A DNA stretch of 64,000 nucleotides. Source: Haematococcus lacustris. Lineage: Eukaryota; Chlorophyta; Chlorophyceae; Chlamydomonadales; Haematococcaceae. The stretch lies in assembly GCA_030144725.1 (NCBI GenBank), contig JASKMD010000024.1:3773076-3837075 (forward strand). Direction: 5' to 3'. Positions 1-11,868 of this stretch are shown piece after piece. Position numbers and translations under genes: made by a program. Below the pieces are notes generated by a model that did not search any database, was not told the DNA's origin, and worked only from the letters and a program-made list of their open reading frames with translations. Numbering within the stretch: position 1 is the first letter of the stretch; every line of letters begins with the position of its first letter.

Positions 1-2363
1 GCAATTGCCACAGCTGACTGCTGACTGATGTCAGTAATAAGGATCTGCAAGATAGGAGTCCACAGCAGCAAGGAAGGTCAGGAGCACAAGTGGTGAGGAT
101 GGGAGATGATCGTGGGTCAGGGGTGGCAAGGTATGAAGATGGGTGTGAGGGGTGCCAGCTGGCAGCAAGGTGACGGGAAGGGGTGCAGAGAGTGGGAGGG
201 AGTAGAATGGGCGCCACAGCCAGCCTTAGCCTACTTGCTAGCTTTCCTTTTCCAATAGCTCACCCTTCACCTGATTCTAATTATTCAGCTGATTCTAATA
301 CTCACCTAACCCTTACACCCTTCCCTGCCCCAGTCACATGTGCCTTGGGTCAGGCCATATCACTGCCGCTCCAGCCCAGCCCACCCCAGGTCCACACCTG
401 CACACTTTGACCTCGTTCCAAGTCCTGATCGAGGTCGATGCGGCGCACCAGTGCTGCCACACCATCCAATGCAATCAGCCAGCCATCCTTGCGGCGCAAT
501 TTTGCTGTGCCAGTTACTACTGAGCCGACCTGCTACCACAATTGACAGGCCAGGGGTAGATACAGCAGCATGGCAGCAAAGGAGTGAGGTTAGCATAAGA
601 GCAGGGGCATCAAATGTAGGGATAGGTAGGGGAGGTGGGTCAGGGATCTGGAGGCTAAGACCTAATCACAATGTAATTGAGGGACAACAGCAGACTCATT
701 ATTGTAGGGAGGGCTAGGCAGCAGGGCAGCACCTTGCAAGGCAGGTCAGGTGCAACAAATGCTGCTCCTGCTCCTGCTGCAGCAGCCACTGTAACAGCCT
801 CTGCCACTGCTGCTGTTGTTGTCAACACACTGATACACAATCTCCAACTCATCTACTCATGTGATGTTTGCTAGACACCAAATGACTAGGATGGTGGGCC
901 CCAATGCTGAGCTGGCTCATATAGGCAACAGATATCAGTGTGACACGGAAGTGCCCCACACTAGGAATAGTGTGACCCACAAGCTGTACCTGGAGGTGGG
1001 ACAGGGCTTGCTGGCGCTGCTCCATTATCTCTTTCTTCTTCACAAGGTGTTGGGAAAGCCCCTCAGCGGCATTTGCAAACACAGCCTGAACACGCAGGGC
1101 CATGCACTGCCTCAACCATGCACCCTAGCCAGCTCCCAACATCAACATCGCTTCTCTTCCCAGGCACCCCATCTCCCACCCTCTTCCTTGTACTGCCCAT
1201 GCCCTTCCTTTTCCCCTCTCAGCAGGCATGGGAGGCACGTTCACATTCTGGAGGCCTGTCCCCATTGCCCCACCTCAGGCAGGCACACTCAACTCAACGT
1301 GTCACCTTAGCTGGGCGCTCTTGGTCATCCTTCCGGTCTCACCTGCTTGTCGGTCTTCATCTGGCCCGGCACTAGCTCCAGCGCCTTGGTAGACAGCTGT
1401 ATGCTCCTATCGTTGGTAGCACTGACCACCACTGCCTGTGGGCACAGCATGTCAATACACACATATACATCAGCCTCCCTCATACCTGTCATTGCACCTT
1501 ACCCCTTCACCAGTCAATGGCGCCGGCAGCAGTAGGCACTAGCTGGAGAAATATGGCATTGGCCCTGTCCCCTTGCCCTGGCCCCTCCCCTTATATGCCC
1601 CTGCACCTACCTTTATTCAATATCGAACCATTGCCAATCAGCCCAACCACATACTGTCAACGCCTAGCACTACTACACGTGGCCTGCTAGCAGGTCAGAG
1701 CCATGCCCACCTTGAGCTCATCGCCTACTGAGAACACATCTGCTACGGTTTCCACTCGCTCCTTGCTGATCATGCTGACATGCAGGCTCGCCGGGACATT
1801 GTTGTCCAGAGTTACAAATGCCATACTTGGTGATATCCTATGGCAGGATGAGAGTGACAGGGCGGCACAGCATAGGGCATGTCAGCCAGGAGTGACGACA
1901 TAACCATGGCGCCTAGAGGCAGCAGAGACATCTGCGTCTCACTTTGTAACCTTTCCAGAACATAACTCGTCAACCTGCATTGCAACCAAGGACGTAATCA
2001 ACGTCTCAAGACATGCCCTTCACATGTGTGTATGCCTCTCCTTGCCAGCAAACATGTGTTTTGTTTTTGAAGGAATTTGTGGCGGATTCAGACTATAAAT
2101 AGATGGGCCAGCAAACCAAAGTGGACTGCGAGCTACAGCAGTGCCAGTCAAAAAAGGAGGAAGGATGGAATTGATCGCTGTGAGGACGAAACAGAGCACA
2201 CCTCAATGCACACATCAATGCCACACACCTTGACAGAGGTTGTGGCCGCCTCAGGCGTGGCTTCTGCGGCGGCATGGCAAATCAGCGGCCGCAGGAAGGG
2301 CGCAGAAACCGCTACTCGACGTTGCAGCAGCTGCGCATTGGACACACGGTTATGCAGCATCAT
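1..2363 (-). CDS. Plastid S1-domain protein (ribosomal protein S1-like), copy 1, 3' end outside window
   Basis: Seven-exon gene read from GT-AG borders and conservation with two further copies at 23064-25272 and 25721-28036. Exons on the minus strand are 2229-2363, 1943-1974, 1711-1825, 1343-1435, 990-1085, 398-529 and 1-44 (cut by the window). Exon phases match the intact copy 2 exactly. Exon 1 starts MMLHNRVSNAQLL and looks like a plastid transit peptide (Arg/Ser/Ala-rich, no acidic residues until ATPEA). Exons 2-4 give an S1 fold (SGKVT, then PASLHVSMISKERVE, VGDELK and IQLSTKALE), the pattern of plastid/bacterial ribosomal protein S1. Exon 5 is a helical linker. Exon 6 starts a second S1-like unit (GSVVTGTAKLRRKDGWL). 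By family it should bind mRNA on the plastid 30S subunit. A plastid S1-domain protein other than rpS1 cannot be excluded. The 165 bases upstream of the ATG are also conserved in the other copies. Confidence 0.8.
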
Positions 2364-2714
2364 CACGAGTAGCCAACAAGAAGACTTGCGATATGTGCGC
2401 CGACGTAAAGATCGTGGCGTGGAAAGTGCTAGCTGAAAAGTACTGCATGCAAAATATCCATTGCTACACTAGCAGGTATCCACACTGTAAGCCAGCCGAT
2501 ATGCTGCCCTGTCCTATGACAAGAAGGATGTGTAGATGCTATGATTGTGCTCTAATGTACATGTGCTCGAATGTACTTGTGCATGCAGTCATGCTCAGAC
2601 AGGTGCTATGCTGGCAGGTTCTGGATGAAACTAACGGTGCATCACACATGCCATGTCACTTGCTGCAGCCCATGTGTGGAGACCCCATGCTATAGCTGAC
2701 CCACATGCCATGCT
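2364..2714. other. Non-coding stretch between S1 gene copy 1 and copia pol
   Basis: 2364 to about 2528 is homologous to the upstream region of S1 gene copy 2 (about 25273-25410), so it is the S1 promoter side. From about 2529 to 2714 the sequence is unrelated to the other copies and follows the copia stop codon, so it should hold the 3' non-coding end of the copia element. It contains a short imperfect direct repeat (ATGC-T-TAGCTGACCC-CATGCCA at about 2687-2735). I could not find a matching LTR upstream of gag. Confidence 0.5.
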
Positions 2715-5700
2715 CTAGCTGACCCCCATGCCACGGACACATGCCTCAAACAGCTGTGCTGACAAAGGCTTGGTGAGGGCATCTGCCACCATCTCAGCAG
2801 AGGGACAGAGCGAGAACACCACCTCACCCCTCTCCATGCGCTCCCGTGAGATGTGATGAGCTACAGCTATGTGCCTGCTGCGGTGTGACTCGACGGGGTT
2901 CTTGATGTCACACAGAATGGGGATTGGGTCACGGCCGGCGTCCAGCTCATGCAGCAGCTTGCGTAAGAATAGCGCCTCCTTGGTGCCAGCTGCTGCTGCT
3001 TGGTACTCTGCTTCTGTAGTTGACGCTGCCACTGTAGTTTGCAGCTTGCTGCGCCATGTGACAGCAGCGCCATTGAGCACAAAGATGCTGCCGGTGGTGC
3101 TGCGCATGCTGTCAGGATCCCCCGCATAATCTGCATCCACATACCCTTGCAGCTGGGGACTGCTGTTGCGGCTGTACACCAGACCCATCTCGGCGGTGCG
3201 CTTGAGGTAGCGCAGTAGGCCAAAGGCCACCTGCTGATGCTGCTGAGTGGGTGCCTGCATGAAACGGGAAAGCTGTCCCACTGCAAAGGCAATGTCAGGT
3301 CGAGTGCATGTGGAGGCATAGAGTAACGCCCCCACCAGCTCCCGGTAGCGGTGTGCGCTGCTGCTGTCCAGCGGGCTGCCCCCCTTGACCAAGCGTGTGC
3401 CTGGGGTCATGGGCAAGACCCTGCCGTTTGCAGCTGTCATGCTGAACCTGTCCAGCAGCTGCTCAATGTACTGCTGCTGATCCAGCTTGAGTGTGCCAGC
3501 CTCCAGGTCACGCATGATGCGCATACCTAGGAAGCTGGCCGCTGGCCCAAGGTCATGCAGGCTGAAGACCTGCTGCAGCTGTTGCTTGACTGCTGCGATG
3601 GCTGTGCTGCTGGGAGATGCAAGGATGATGTCATCAACATACACCATGAGGTGCACCACAGGCTGCTTGCCGCTGCGCAGGCTGAATAGGCAGGGGTCTG
3701 CTGCTGAGGCTGTGAAGCCAATCAGACCCAGCTGTTGAGTCAGATGCTGGTACCAGGCCCGTGGGGCCTGGCGTAGGCCATACACGGCCTTGTCCAGCTG
3801 GCACACCAGCCCCTGGCCTGTCTCAAAGCCTGGAGGCTTCTGGCAGTACACCAGCCTGCCCTCATCTACTGGGGCATTGAGGAAAGCTGTCTCTACATCC
3901 AGCTGTTGCATCTCCCAGCCCCTAGCTGCTGCCACACTGAGCAACACCCGCTGGGTACCCTGCGTGACAACCGGGGCGAAGCTGTCGTCAAAGTCAACCC
4001 CTTCCACCTGCCTGTAGCCCTTGATAACAAATCTGGCCTTGTGCTTTAGGATGCTGCCATCAGCACCCCTCTTCGTCTTGAATACCCATCTGCCTGGAAG
4101 TACCCGCATCCAACCCTGCTGCTTAACTAGCTGCCACGTGTGGTTGGCCTGCTGGCAGGCCATCTCTTTGTTCATGGCGCGCAACCAATCTGCTGCATCT
4201 GGGCGTGCCATGGCCTCCTCATAGGACTGCGGGTCAATGCTGCTGCTGTTGCTGCCCCCACTGCTGTCACTGCCCAAGAAACATAGGCTGACGGTGTCAC
4301 TGAAGCTCACTGACTTGTTGGGGTTTGTGGGCCTGGGGCGCAGGTTGTAGGGTTTCTCTACTGCTGGCGTAGCTGCTGGCTCTGAGCGTACTGCTGGACC
4401 AGCAGGCTTGCTGGCTGTCCTTGCTGCTGCCGCGTCAGCGGGGGCTGCACCCCCACCGGCTGCTGCTGGGGCTGCGGGGGTTGCATCCCCACCGGCTGCT
4501 GCTGGACCTGAAGGGCCCCCACTGGCACCAGCACCTGTTCCCCCACTGGCTGCACCCACGGGAGTGGGCGCAGCCACCTCAGCTGGTGCCTCTGGCTCAT
4601 TATCCACTGCTGCCGCCGGTGCCGTGCGAGGGAGCACGGCTGCCTCGTCCACCACCACACTCTTGCTGACTCTGATCCTGTCCTCCACCAGCACCCTGAA
4701 GCTCTTGCATCCCACTTCATACCCCACAAAGATACCCTTGGCTGCCTTGCTGTCTAGCTTACGGCGCAGCTGATCTGGCTCATGGATGTAGGCCGGGGCA
4801 CCCCACACCCTGAGGTGTGCCACATCTGGCTTGACCTTGAAGGCCACCTCCCACGGGGTGCTGGGCTGCCCTGCCACTGAGCTGACGTTGTGTATCATGG
4901 CTGCTGCCTTGGCTGCTTCTCCCCACAGAGGCTTTGGGGCTGATACTGCATCCATCATGGTCCTGACCATGTTGAGAACTGTGCAATTCACGCGCTCAGC
5001 GCTGCCGTTCATCTCAGGGCTGTACAGTGCTGTTAGCTGATGCACAAACCCTTGCGTGCGCAGCCAGCGCTGCAGCTCTGCCCCTGTGTACTCTCCGCCC
5101 CTGTCTGACCTCAGCGCTTTCAGCTTGCTGCCAGTCTGCCGCTCCAGAGCTGTCACCATGTCAATGATGGCTGCAACTGCGTCTGACTTCTGCTTGATTA
5201 GCGTCACCGCTAAGAGCTTGCTGTAATCATCTAGCAGGCTGACATAGTACAGGCTGCCGTCAAGTGCGGCCACCTCCATGGGCCCGCACACATCTGAGTG
5301 CACGAGCTCCAGCACCTGCTGCGCAGGCCTGCTGAGACCCGCATGTTGCGGTTCTACCCACCTATGCTGCTTGCCCGTGATGCATGGTTCGCACAGTGTG
5401 CTGCTGCTGTCATGCCTTTCAAACTCTGCAGCGCTGACGTCTATGCCAAGCACCATGTTGGCCAGCCTGCGGCAGCTGGAGTGGGCAAAGCGGTAGTGCC
5501 ACAGCAGCGGTGACTGCGCCATGCGTGCAGCCATGCACAGGCTGCCAGGGCTGTCTAGCACTGGGATGGGCTGCTGATCAATGACAAACAGGTCCCCCTG
5601 CAGTTTGCTGGTCAAAGGGGCCATGTGGGGAGCAGTGAGCTCGCAGCCCGCCTTGCTGAATCTGGGCATGATGCCAGCCCTCACAGCCCTGCCAAGGGAC

Positions 5701-5916
5701 AGCAGGGTAGAGGAAGCCCCGGGCACATGCAACACATGCTGCAGCTGGAACTCCCCATCCTCTGTCTTGAATCTGACTGACTGTGCCTTGTCCCTGCGCT
5801 GCCATGACGCTGTTGTTGGCACACAAGATCTGATGCGGTGGCTGCAGCAGCTGATAATCATGAGTCAATCATGAGTCAATCAGCCACATGCCTTGCAGCT
5901 GATCTGTTGCTGCTGC
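2715..5916 (-). pseudogene. Copia pol (protease remnant, integrase, reverse transcriptase, RNase H)
   Basis: A long open frame runs from about 5861 to the stop at 2715 (1048 codons in the integrase/RT frame). Integrase has a zinc-binding H/C domain (WHYRFAHSS, then CEPCITGK) and the catalytic triad in VHSDVCG, LRSDRGGEYTG and SPEMNGSAERVN. RT has WVFKTKRGADGSILKHKARFV and the active site VYVDDI. RNase H has GYVDADYAGD, STTEAEYQA and an ADALTKPL tail. Two lesions lie in protease. WLIDS is followed at once by a stop where the G of the DSG active site should be, next to an 11-bp tandem duplication at about 5859-5880. A 4-bp AGTC tandem duplication near 5774-5783 then shifts the frame before RFKTEDGEF. 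Near the C-terminus the usual CDNQ motif of RNase H is shortened (CDIKNPV). Confidence 0.88.
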
Positions 5917-5924
5917 ACACACAC

Positions 5925-7025
5925 CAGTGTTTTTTTTTTAACGCTATATATAGCGATCGCTATAAAAAGCGACATTTCAGAGGGCTCCGTGCGCTATGAA
6001 TTGGACCCCTTGCGGACTGCGCTATAGCGCATCGCGTTATAAAAAGTGAACTTTGTACTGCAGCCGCAGCTCGGCTAAGAGCCGCAATTTGGATAAGCGC
6101 CGCAGTCCCGATGGCTGAGGGCCGTGCCCGCCGAGGGTATAGCGATGGTGCCTACTTACAAGCCAGGGCACACGGTAACAGCAACAGGTTTCAGGACAGC
6201 TGGCTCACTGGCGATCGCCCACTGTGGCTTACAAACCAACAAGATCACTGACATGTACTCAGGCCCCTCCTCCTTCTCTGCACTGGACTTTCCTGAGCTG
6301 ACAGCCTTCACCAATGTGGCAGGACCTGGCAGCTGCCTGGTGTACAACGGCTCTGGCCATTTGGCATTGCAGCCACAGCATGGAAGCGACCCTGGTTGCA
6401 TGGACGCAACCCTGCATGGACGCGACCCTGGCTGACGGCCAATTGGCGCCAGCCTTGTTGGACCAGCAAAAGCTATCTGCCCAGCAATCAGCATTTGTAG
6501 AAGTCATGCGCTGCCAAGCTGAACACCGTGTGGAGCTCAGCAGCAGTGTGGAGCTCAGCAGCAGGCAACCCAGCCAAGGAGACCACCAAGCTGTGGCGCT
6601 ACCTGGCTGGCCAACCCATCACTAAGGCTGACATCTTGGAGTACATCAAGCTGGCAGAGCTTGCTCTGGTCATGACACCAGGCTCAGTGCAGGAGGAGCG
6701 CATGTTCTCAGCCATGGCTTACCTCAAAGATGACACCCGCAACAGGCTGCAAGAGTGCCACTTGAATGTGTGCGCCCGTGTCTTCAGCAGCAATCAATTT
6801 GATTTGGACACATTCCCAGATGAGCGTGCCATTAGCAAGTGGCTGGATAACGCTGCTGTGCGTGGGCGCTACCGCCTTTGATAGGGCCTATTGCTTCAAT
6901 TTGACATTTTTGTTGTGCGCTATGGGGCCCAATAGGGTCGCGCTATGAACATGACAGTCCCAATCTGAGCCATGACACTTTGTGCTATGAAATTGGAAAG
7001 AGGCCAAATGAAAAAAAAAACACTG
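5925..7025. mobile_element. hAT-family non-autonomous element inserted in copia gag-pol
   Basis: Terminal inverted repeats CAGTGTTTTTTTTTT are followed on both sides by an exact 8-bp duplication, ACACACAC (5917-5924 and 7026-7033). That is the hAT signature. Subterminal stretches are rich in short palindromes (GCTATATATAGC and GCGCTATAGCGC near 5944-6035; GCGCTATGG-type copies near 6910-6950). It carries only the C-terminal part of a transposase, so it is an internal-deletion derivative needing a helper. The 5.9-6.5 kb part holds no other recognisable protein. Confidence 0.92.
6528..6881 (+). pseudogene. hAT transposase C-terminal (hATC dimerisation) fragment
   Basis: The translation contains an hATC-like block of about 70 residues, from WRYLAG to VCARVF. 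Its core (VMTPGSVQEERMFSAM, then the basic DDTRNRL) matches the family pattern of a small-residue loop, an E-R-x-F-S core and a conserved R-N-R-L. In hAT transposases this block mediates dimerisation and contributes the last acidic catalytic residue. The zinc finger and the rest of the catalytic core are missing, and no upstream frame in 5925-6527 resembles them. Confidence 0.75.
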
Positions 7026-7033
7026 ACACACAC

Positions 7034-7900
7034 CCGTGAAGGCAAAAGTGCGGGAGCTGCTTGCTTGATGCACACGGTGGACAGGGGAGCTGCTGGGGCT
7101 GCTGCTGCGTGCTGGGGGAGTGCTTGCTCGGTGAGCGCCATGGCTGCGTGCAGCCGGCGTGTGGCTGCCGCTGGTGCTCTGCGGCCTAGGGCAGTCAGCC
7201 TGGTAGTGGCCTGGCTCACCGCAGTTGTAGCAGACCCTCCGGGACATATCCACAGGAGTGCTGCTGGTGCCACGACCCCGGCCACGGCCACGGCCACGGC
7301 CGCGGTTGCTCTTGCATCTGCACCTTGCGAAGCACTGCAGCAAAGGTCTCTGGGTGACTTCTTCAGGTCTCTGGGTGGGGAGAGGGTTGGTGATGACGTC
7401 ATAATCTGGGGGCAGGCCACGGAGAGCAAAGTGCATGGTGTCTTTGAAGCTGCCAGACTGGTTGGCTGTGGCGTGCAGCTGCTCTGCATGTAGCCAGTAG
7501 TCTGTCACTGACTGCTCGGGGGTCATGCGGAGGTGAGTGATCTGCTCCAAAACAGGGCCTCTCGTGGCCAGCAGCTCCTGGGTATGCATGCGCGCAAGCG
7601 CGTCCCACAGCCCGCGGGCCGTGCGGTGCGCCTCACACAGCAATCTGTAGCGCGATCGATCGAGGGTGAGACTGATGAAAGCGTGAGCGCGCCTTTCTAG
7701 GTCTGCTGAGACGGGAGGAGCGGTCTGCGGAGTGCCGGGCACTGATCTGGCGGGCAGTGATCTGTCGCCCTCGGGCGCTGCACTCTCAGAAGGTGTATTT
7801 AGCTGTACGCGTACAGCTGGAGTGCCGTTGCCCGCGGGCGTGGTCGGTGCTGCTCCCTCGGAAGCCTCAGCACCACCAAAGACGGCGTCGTAGTAGCCGG
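7034..7900 (-). pseudogene. Copia gag, main part
   Basis: This frame encodes the capsid-like region (AHAFISLTLDRSRYRLL, ARGLWDAL, LRMTPEQSVTDY), a basic Arg-Gly stretch (about 7285-7305) and one CCHC zinc knuckle (CYNCGEPGHYQADC). The knuckle binds RNA in the virus-like particle. The 5' end of this exon-sized piece meets the TA target of the satellite-filled element at 7901-7902. Its 3' end meets the hAT target duplication at 7026-7033. It joins in frame to 12951-13053 upstream and to the protease region downstream. Confidence 0.85.
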
Positions 7901-8036
7901 TACACTCAGGCAAATTAGTAACAGCATTTTTGAGATTCGGAGCCTCGGACTTGGTACATAGTCAAATGAAGGCATTGTAAGATTGGGGGTTGAAACTAAA
8001 ATTCGTGATTTTGCGCGGTTGGTGAGATACGGCCAT

Positions 8037-8580
8037 GCTACAGTACTGTAGGTGTCTACAGTACTGTCGGGGTACCTCGCGAGTACACGAACAGTACTGT
8101 AGACACCTACAGTACTGTAGGTACCTCGAGGTACCTCGAGAGACCATTTACAGTACTGTAGATACCTACAGTACTGTAGACATCTACAGTACTGTAGACA
8201 TCTACAGTACTGTAGACATCTACAGTACTGTAGACATCTACAGTACTGTAGACATCTACAGTACTGTAGGTACCTCGAGGTACCTCGAGAGACCATTTAC
8301 AGTACTGTAGGTACCTATAGTACTGTAGACATCTACAGTACTGTAGACATCTACAGTACTGTAGACATCTACAGTACCCCGAGGTACCTCGAGGTACCTC
8401 GAGAGATCATTTACAGTACTGTAGGTACCTACAGTACTGTAGACATCTACAGTACTGTAGACATCTACAGTACTGTAGACAGCTACAGTACTGTAGATAT
8501 CTACAGTACTGTAGACATCTACAGTACCTCGAGGTACCTCGAGGTACCTCGAGAGACCACTTACAGTACTGTAGCCTTTA
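8037..8580. repeat. Array of perfect palindromes (TACAGTACTGTA and CTCGAGGTACCTCGAG)
   Basis: About 18-bp units made of the 12-bp palindrome TACAGTACTGTA plus a six-base spacer (mostly GACATC or GACACC). They are interrupted about every 100-130 bp by a second palindromic block built on CTCGAGGTACCTCGAG followed by AGACCATTTA. Because each unit equals its own reverse complement, the array can form cruciforms. The open frames through it are a by-product of the 18-bp period. Confidence 0.9.
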
Positions 8581-8659
8581 AGCACTTAGAAAAATTCTGA
8601 ACATCTCACTTGCATTCAAGGCATCCGTCCAACACTTAGTCGCAGCATCGTGTAGCCGG

Positions 8660-9070
8660 TATTGCTGCGATGGCATCGCACGAGGTTACCCATACTCGCA
8701 GCCGCATCTAGCCCATACTCGCAGCCACATACTCGGCAATCAACCTCGCGGCCAAACAGCTGGTCCACAGATGGCATCGCACGAGGTTACCCATACTCGC
8801 AGCCACATCTAGCCCATACTCGCAGCCACATACTCGCAGCCACATACTCGGCAGCCACATCTAGCCCATACCTCGCGGCCACACAGCTGGTCCAGCAGCG
8901 CAGAAGCATACCTGCGAGGCAGCTCGGTGCGAGGATCTCACCTCGCAGCCAGCCTCGCAGCCATTTTCCTCGCAGCCAGCCTCGCAGCCAGTTTCGCAGC
9001 CAGCCTCGCAGCCAGCCTCGCAGCCAGCATCGCAGCTAGCCTCGCGGCCAGTTTCCTCGCAACGAATCTC
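8660..9070. repeat. Degenerate CTCGCAGCCA repeats
   Basis: Two tandem families: CATACTCGCAGCCACAT units (about 8690-8860) and CTCGCAGCCAGC units (about 8938-9055). The same block is present in reverse complement at about 62730-63080. The segment after it ends in a donor-like ATG|GTAAGAG near 9150. Confidence 0.75.
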
Positions 9071-9395
9071 CGCAATGAATCGCAAGCATTGATGCACCAA
9101 CGCAAGGCAGGTGCAACGTGTTGTCGCAGCCAAGAGGCCAGAAGGACCATGGTAAGAGCTTAGGATCAAGGTAAGAGCTTAAAAGGAGCTAGCATTGCGC
9201 AACATAGCCCTTAGTATCCAGCCTAACCGCTACCACACCTGGTTGCTGCAGGCCTTACAATCACGCCTAGTACCTCCCTGTTCACCACCCCCTCCCAGTC
9301 CCCCTCACCACCACCACCACCACCACCACCACCACCACCACCACCATTTCATCACCTCCCACAACGTTCCCACTGTTGCCTCCCTTGTGTTGCAG

Positions 9396-10070
9396 CCCAG
9401 CCCAGCCCAGCCCAGCCCAGCCCAGCCCAGCCCAGCCCAGCCCAGCCCAGCCCAGCCCAGCCCAGCCCAGCCCAGCCCAGCCCAGCCCAGCCCAGCCCAG
9501 CCCAGCCCAGCCCAGCCCAGCCCAGCCCAGCCCAGCCCAGCCCAGCCCAGCCCAGCCCAGCCCAGCCCAGCCCAGCCCAGCCCAGCCCAGCCCAGCCCAG
9601 CCCAGCCCAGCCCAGCCCAGCCCAGCCCAGCCCAGCCCAGCCCAGCCCAGCCCAGCCCAGCCCAGCCCAGCCCAGCCCAGCCCAGCCCAGCCCAGCCCAG
9701 CCCAGCCCAGCCCAGCCCAGCCCAGCCCAGCCCAGCCCAGCCCAGCCCAGCCCAGCCCAGCCCAGCCCAGCCCAGCCCAGCCCAGCCCAGCCCAGCCCAG
9801 CCCAGCCCAGCCCAGCCCAGCCCAGCCCAGCCCAGCCCAGCCCAGCCCAGCCCAGCCCAGCCCAGCCCAGCCCAGCCCAGCCCAGCCCAGCCCAGCCCAG
9901 CCCAGCCCAGCCCAGCCCAGCCCAGCCCAGCCCAGCCCAGCCCAGCCCAGCCCAGCCCAGCCCAGCCCAGCCCAGCCCAGCCCAGCCCAGCCCAGCCCAG
10001 CCCAGCCCAGCCCAGCCCAGCCCAGCCCAGCCCAGCCCAGCCCAGCCCAGCCCAGCCCAGCCCAGCCCAG
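9396..10070. repeat. (CCCAG)n microsatellite, 135 perfect units
   Basis: 675 bp of pure CCCAG. It follows an acceptor-like TTGCAG and a short CCA-repeat block (about 9308-9345). Long open frames in both directions come from a 5-bp unit that contains no stop in any frame and are not taken as genes. The homologous array in the second element copy has 106 units, so length varies between copies. Confidence 0.97.
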
Positions 10071-10972
10071 CCTGCACTACCTACTGAGGTGAGGACAAAG
10101 GAAGGTGGGTTGTAATGGAGGGCTGCTACACCTGCCCCTCCATCTGCCAGCTCTACATCTCCCTACTCTAATGGTGAGTGCATCTAGTACCCATGTCCAA
10201 TGTTTGCTTCGTTACACAAATCGTCACATCATTGCCGCAGGTCTTGTGCGCCTACACCTGAGACTATCAATGCGCTCCCCACTTCTCTCGCCCTCCCCAT
10301 GGACCTCCCCTTCCCTTCCCTCCCCTTCCTCCCCTTCCTCCCACACACATATACACCACACCCCAGCAGAAGGTGAGTGCAGGTATGTGGCACCCTGTAC
10401 CCACCTTAACCGCTAGCATGCCCCTTGTCCCGCTGCAGGGTTGATCGTCACACCCTTCCCCATCCCCTTTTCCTCCCCTTTCCCACGCCCACCACCAACG
10501 CCCAGCTTGTCGTCCCTACACTTCCACCTCTACCCACCCCCCACTTCCCCCCTCCCCGTCACCTCTCCCCTGACATCCCAGCAGCCAGGAGAAAGCCCAC
10601 CCCACCCACCCTCTTCCCACCCCTCCCTTCCCCCTCTCCCTCCCTCTCCCCTCCCATACTTGTCAAGCCTACCCTTCCCCTCTCTCACCCTTCGATTGAC
10701 GTGGCATCGCAACCCCCACCTCACCCCACCTTCCCTTCCCTAAACCCTACACTCCCCACCGCAGTCCCACCCCACTGGCGCATGGGATATGTTGCCTGGT
10801 GTGAGCAGGTAGGAGGCCAGGAGGACCACAAAGGTAAGGCCACGGTGATAGCTAACACAGTGCCCAGCCTGGTCACCCTACCGCGCGTGCACGCCCCTTG
10901 GTTGCAGGTCTAGTGGGCACCTCCCTTCCACTTCCCTTTCCCCTACACAACCACCCCCTCCCAATTCATCCT

Positions 10973-11189
10973 CCCCCGCCCCCGCCCCCGCCCCCGCCCC
11001 CGCCCCCGCCCCCGCCCCCGCCCCCGCCCCCGCCCCCGCCCCCGCCCCCGCCCCCGCCCCCGCCCCCGCCCCCGCCCCCGCCCCCGCCCCCGCCCCCGCC
11101 CCCGCCCCCGCCCCCGCCCCCGCCCCCGCCCCCGCCCCTGCCCCCGCCCCCGCCCCCGCCCCCGCCCCCGCCCCCGCCCCCGCCCCCGC
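10973..11189. repeat. (CCCCCG)n tract
   Basis: About 36 units of CCCCCG with one CCCCTG variant, followed by CCCCCACCC/CCATGCC variants to about 11290. The G-rich strand is able to form G-quadruplexes. The matching tract in copy 2 (61050-61183) is shorter, about 22 units. Confidence 0.95.
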
Positions 11190-11490
11190 TCCCTCCCCCG
11201 CCCCCACCCCCACCCATGCCCCCACCCACCCCAACCCATGCCCCCAACCCATGCCCCCACCCACCCCAACCCATGCCCCCAACCCAACCCACCCCCGCCC
11301 AGCCCAACCCGGTTGAGCCTCCCGCCTCCCCACCTCCCGCCTCCCTGCCTCCCGCCTCCCCGTCTCCCGCCTCCCTGCCTACCACCTCCCGCCTTCCACA
11401 TCTACCTCCCCTCCCCGCCTTCACTCTTCCACTCCCCCCCCCTTCACTCAGCAGCCAAAAGGTAGGTAAGTGCTACAGTGCCCCTACTAT

Positions 11491-11868
11491 ATCTGCTGCT
11501 GCTGCCACTGCTGCTGCTGCTGCTGCCCCCCTGCTGCTGCTGCTGCTACCCCCCTACTGCTGCTGCTGCTGCCCCCCTGCTGCTGCTGCTGCTGCCCCCC
11601 TGCTGCTGCTGCTGCCCCCCTGCTGCTGCTGCTGCTACCCCCCTACTGCTGCTGCTGCTGCCCCCCTGCTGCTGTTGCTGCTACCCCCCTACTGCTGCTG
11701 CTGCTACCCCCCTACTGCTGCTGCTGCTGCCCCCCTGCTGCTGCTGCTGCTACCCCCCTACTGCTGCTGCTGCTGCCCCCCTGCTGCTGTTGCTGCTGCC
11801 CCCCTGCTGCTGCTGCTGCCCCCCCCCCCTGCTGCTGCTGCCACCCATGCTGCTGCTGCCTACAGTAC
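11491..11868. repeat. CTG-rich tract with CCCCCCTA/CCCCCCTG interruptions
   Basis: Runs of four to five CTG (GCTGCTGCTGCTG) separated by CCCCCCTA or CCCCCCTG, about 30 bp per unit. It follows an acceptor-like and donor-like pair at 11455-11470 (CAAAAG|GTAGGTAAG). Copy 2 has an expanded version at 60241-60750. Confidence 0.9.

Noticed and set aside
2529..2714. Copia 3' LTR
   Set aside because: No matching copy upstream of gag (13054-13439) could be aligned by eye, and no convincing primer-binding site or polypurine tract was seen.
8037..8580. CRISPR-like regular array
   Set aside because: Spacers are six bases and nearly uniform, repeats are palindromic tandem units, and the context is eukaryotic transposons.
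9195..10115. 306-codon frame of repeated PAQPS and its minus-strand partner GWAGL
   Set aside because: A 5-bp unit without stops in any frame opens all six frames; there is no conserved non-repeat part or start context.
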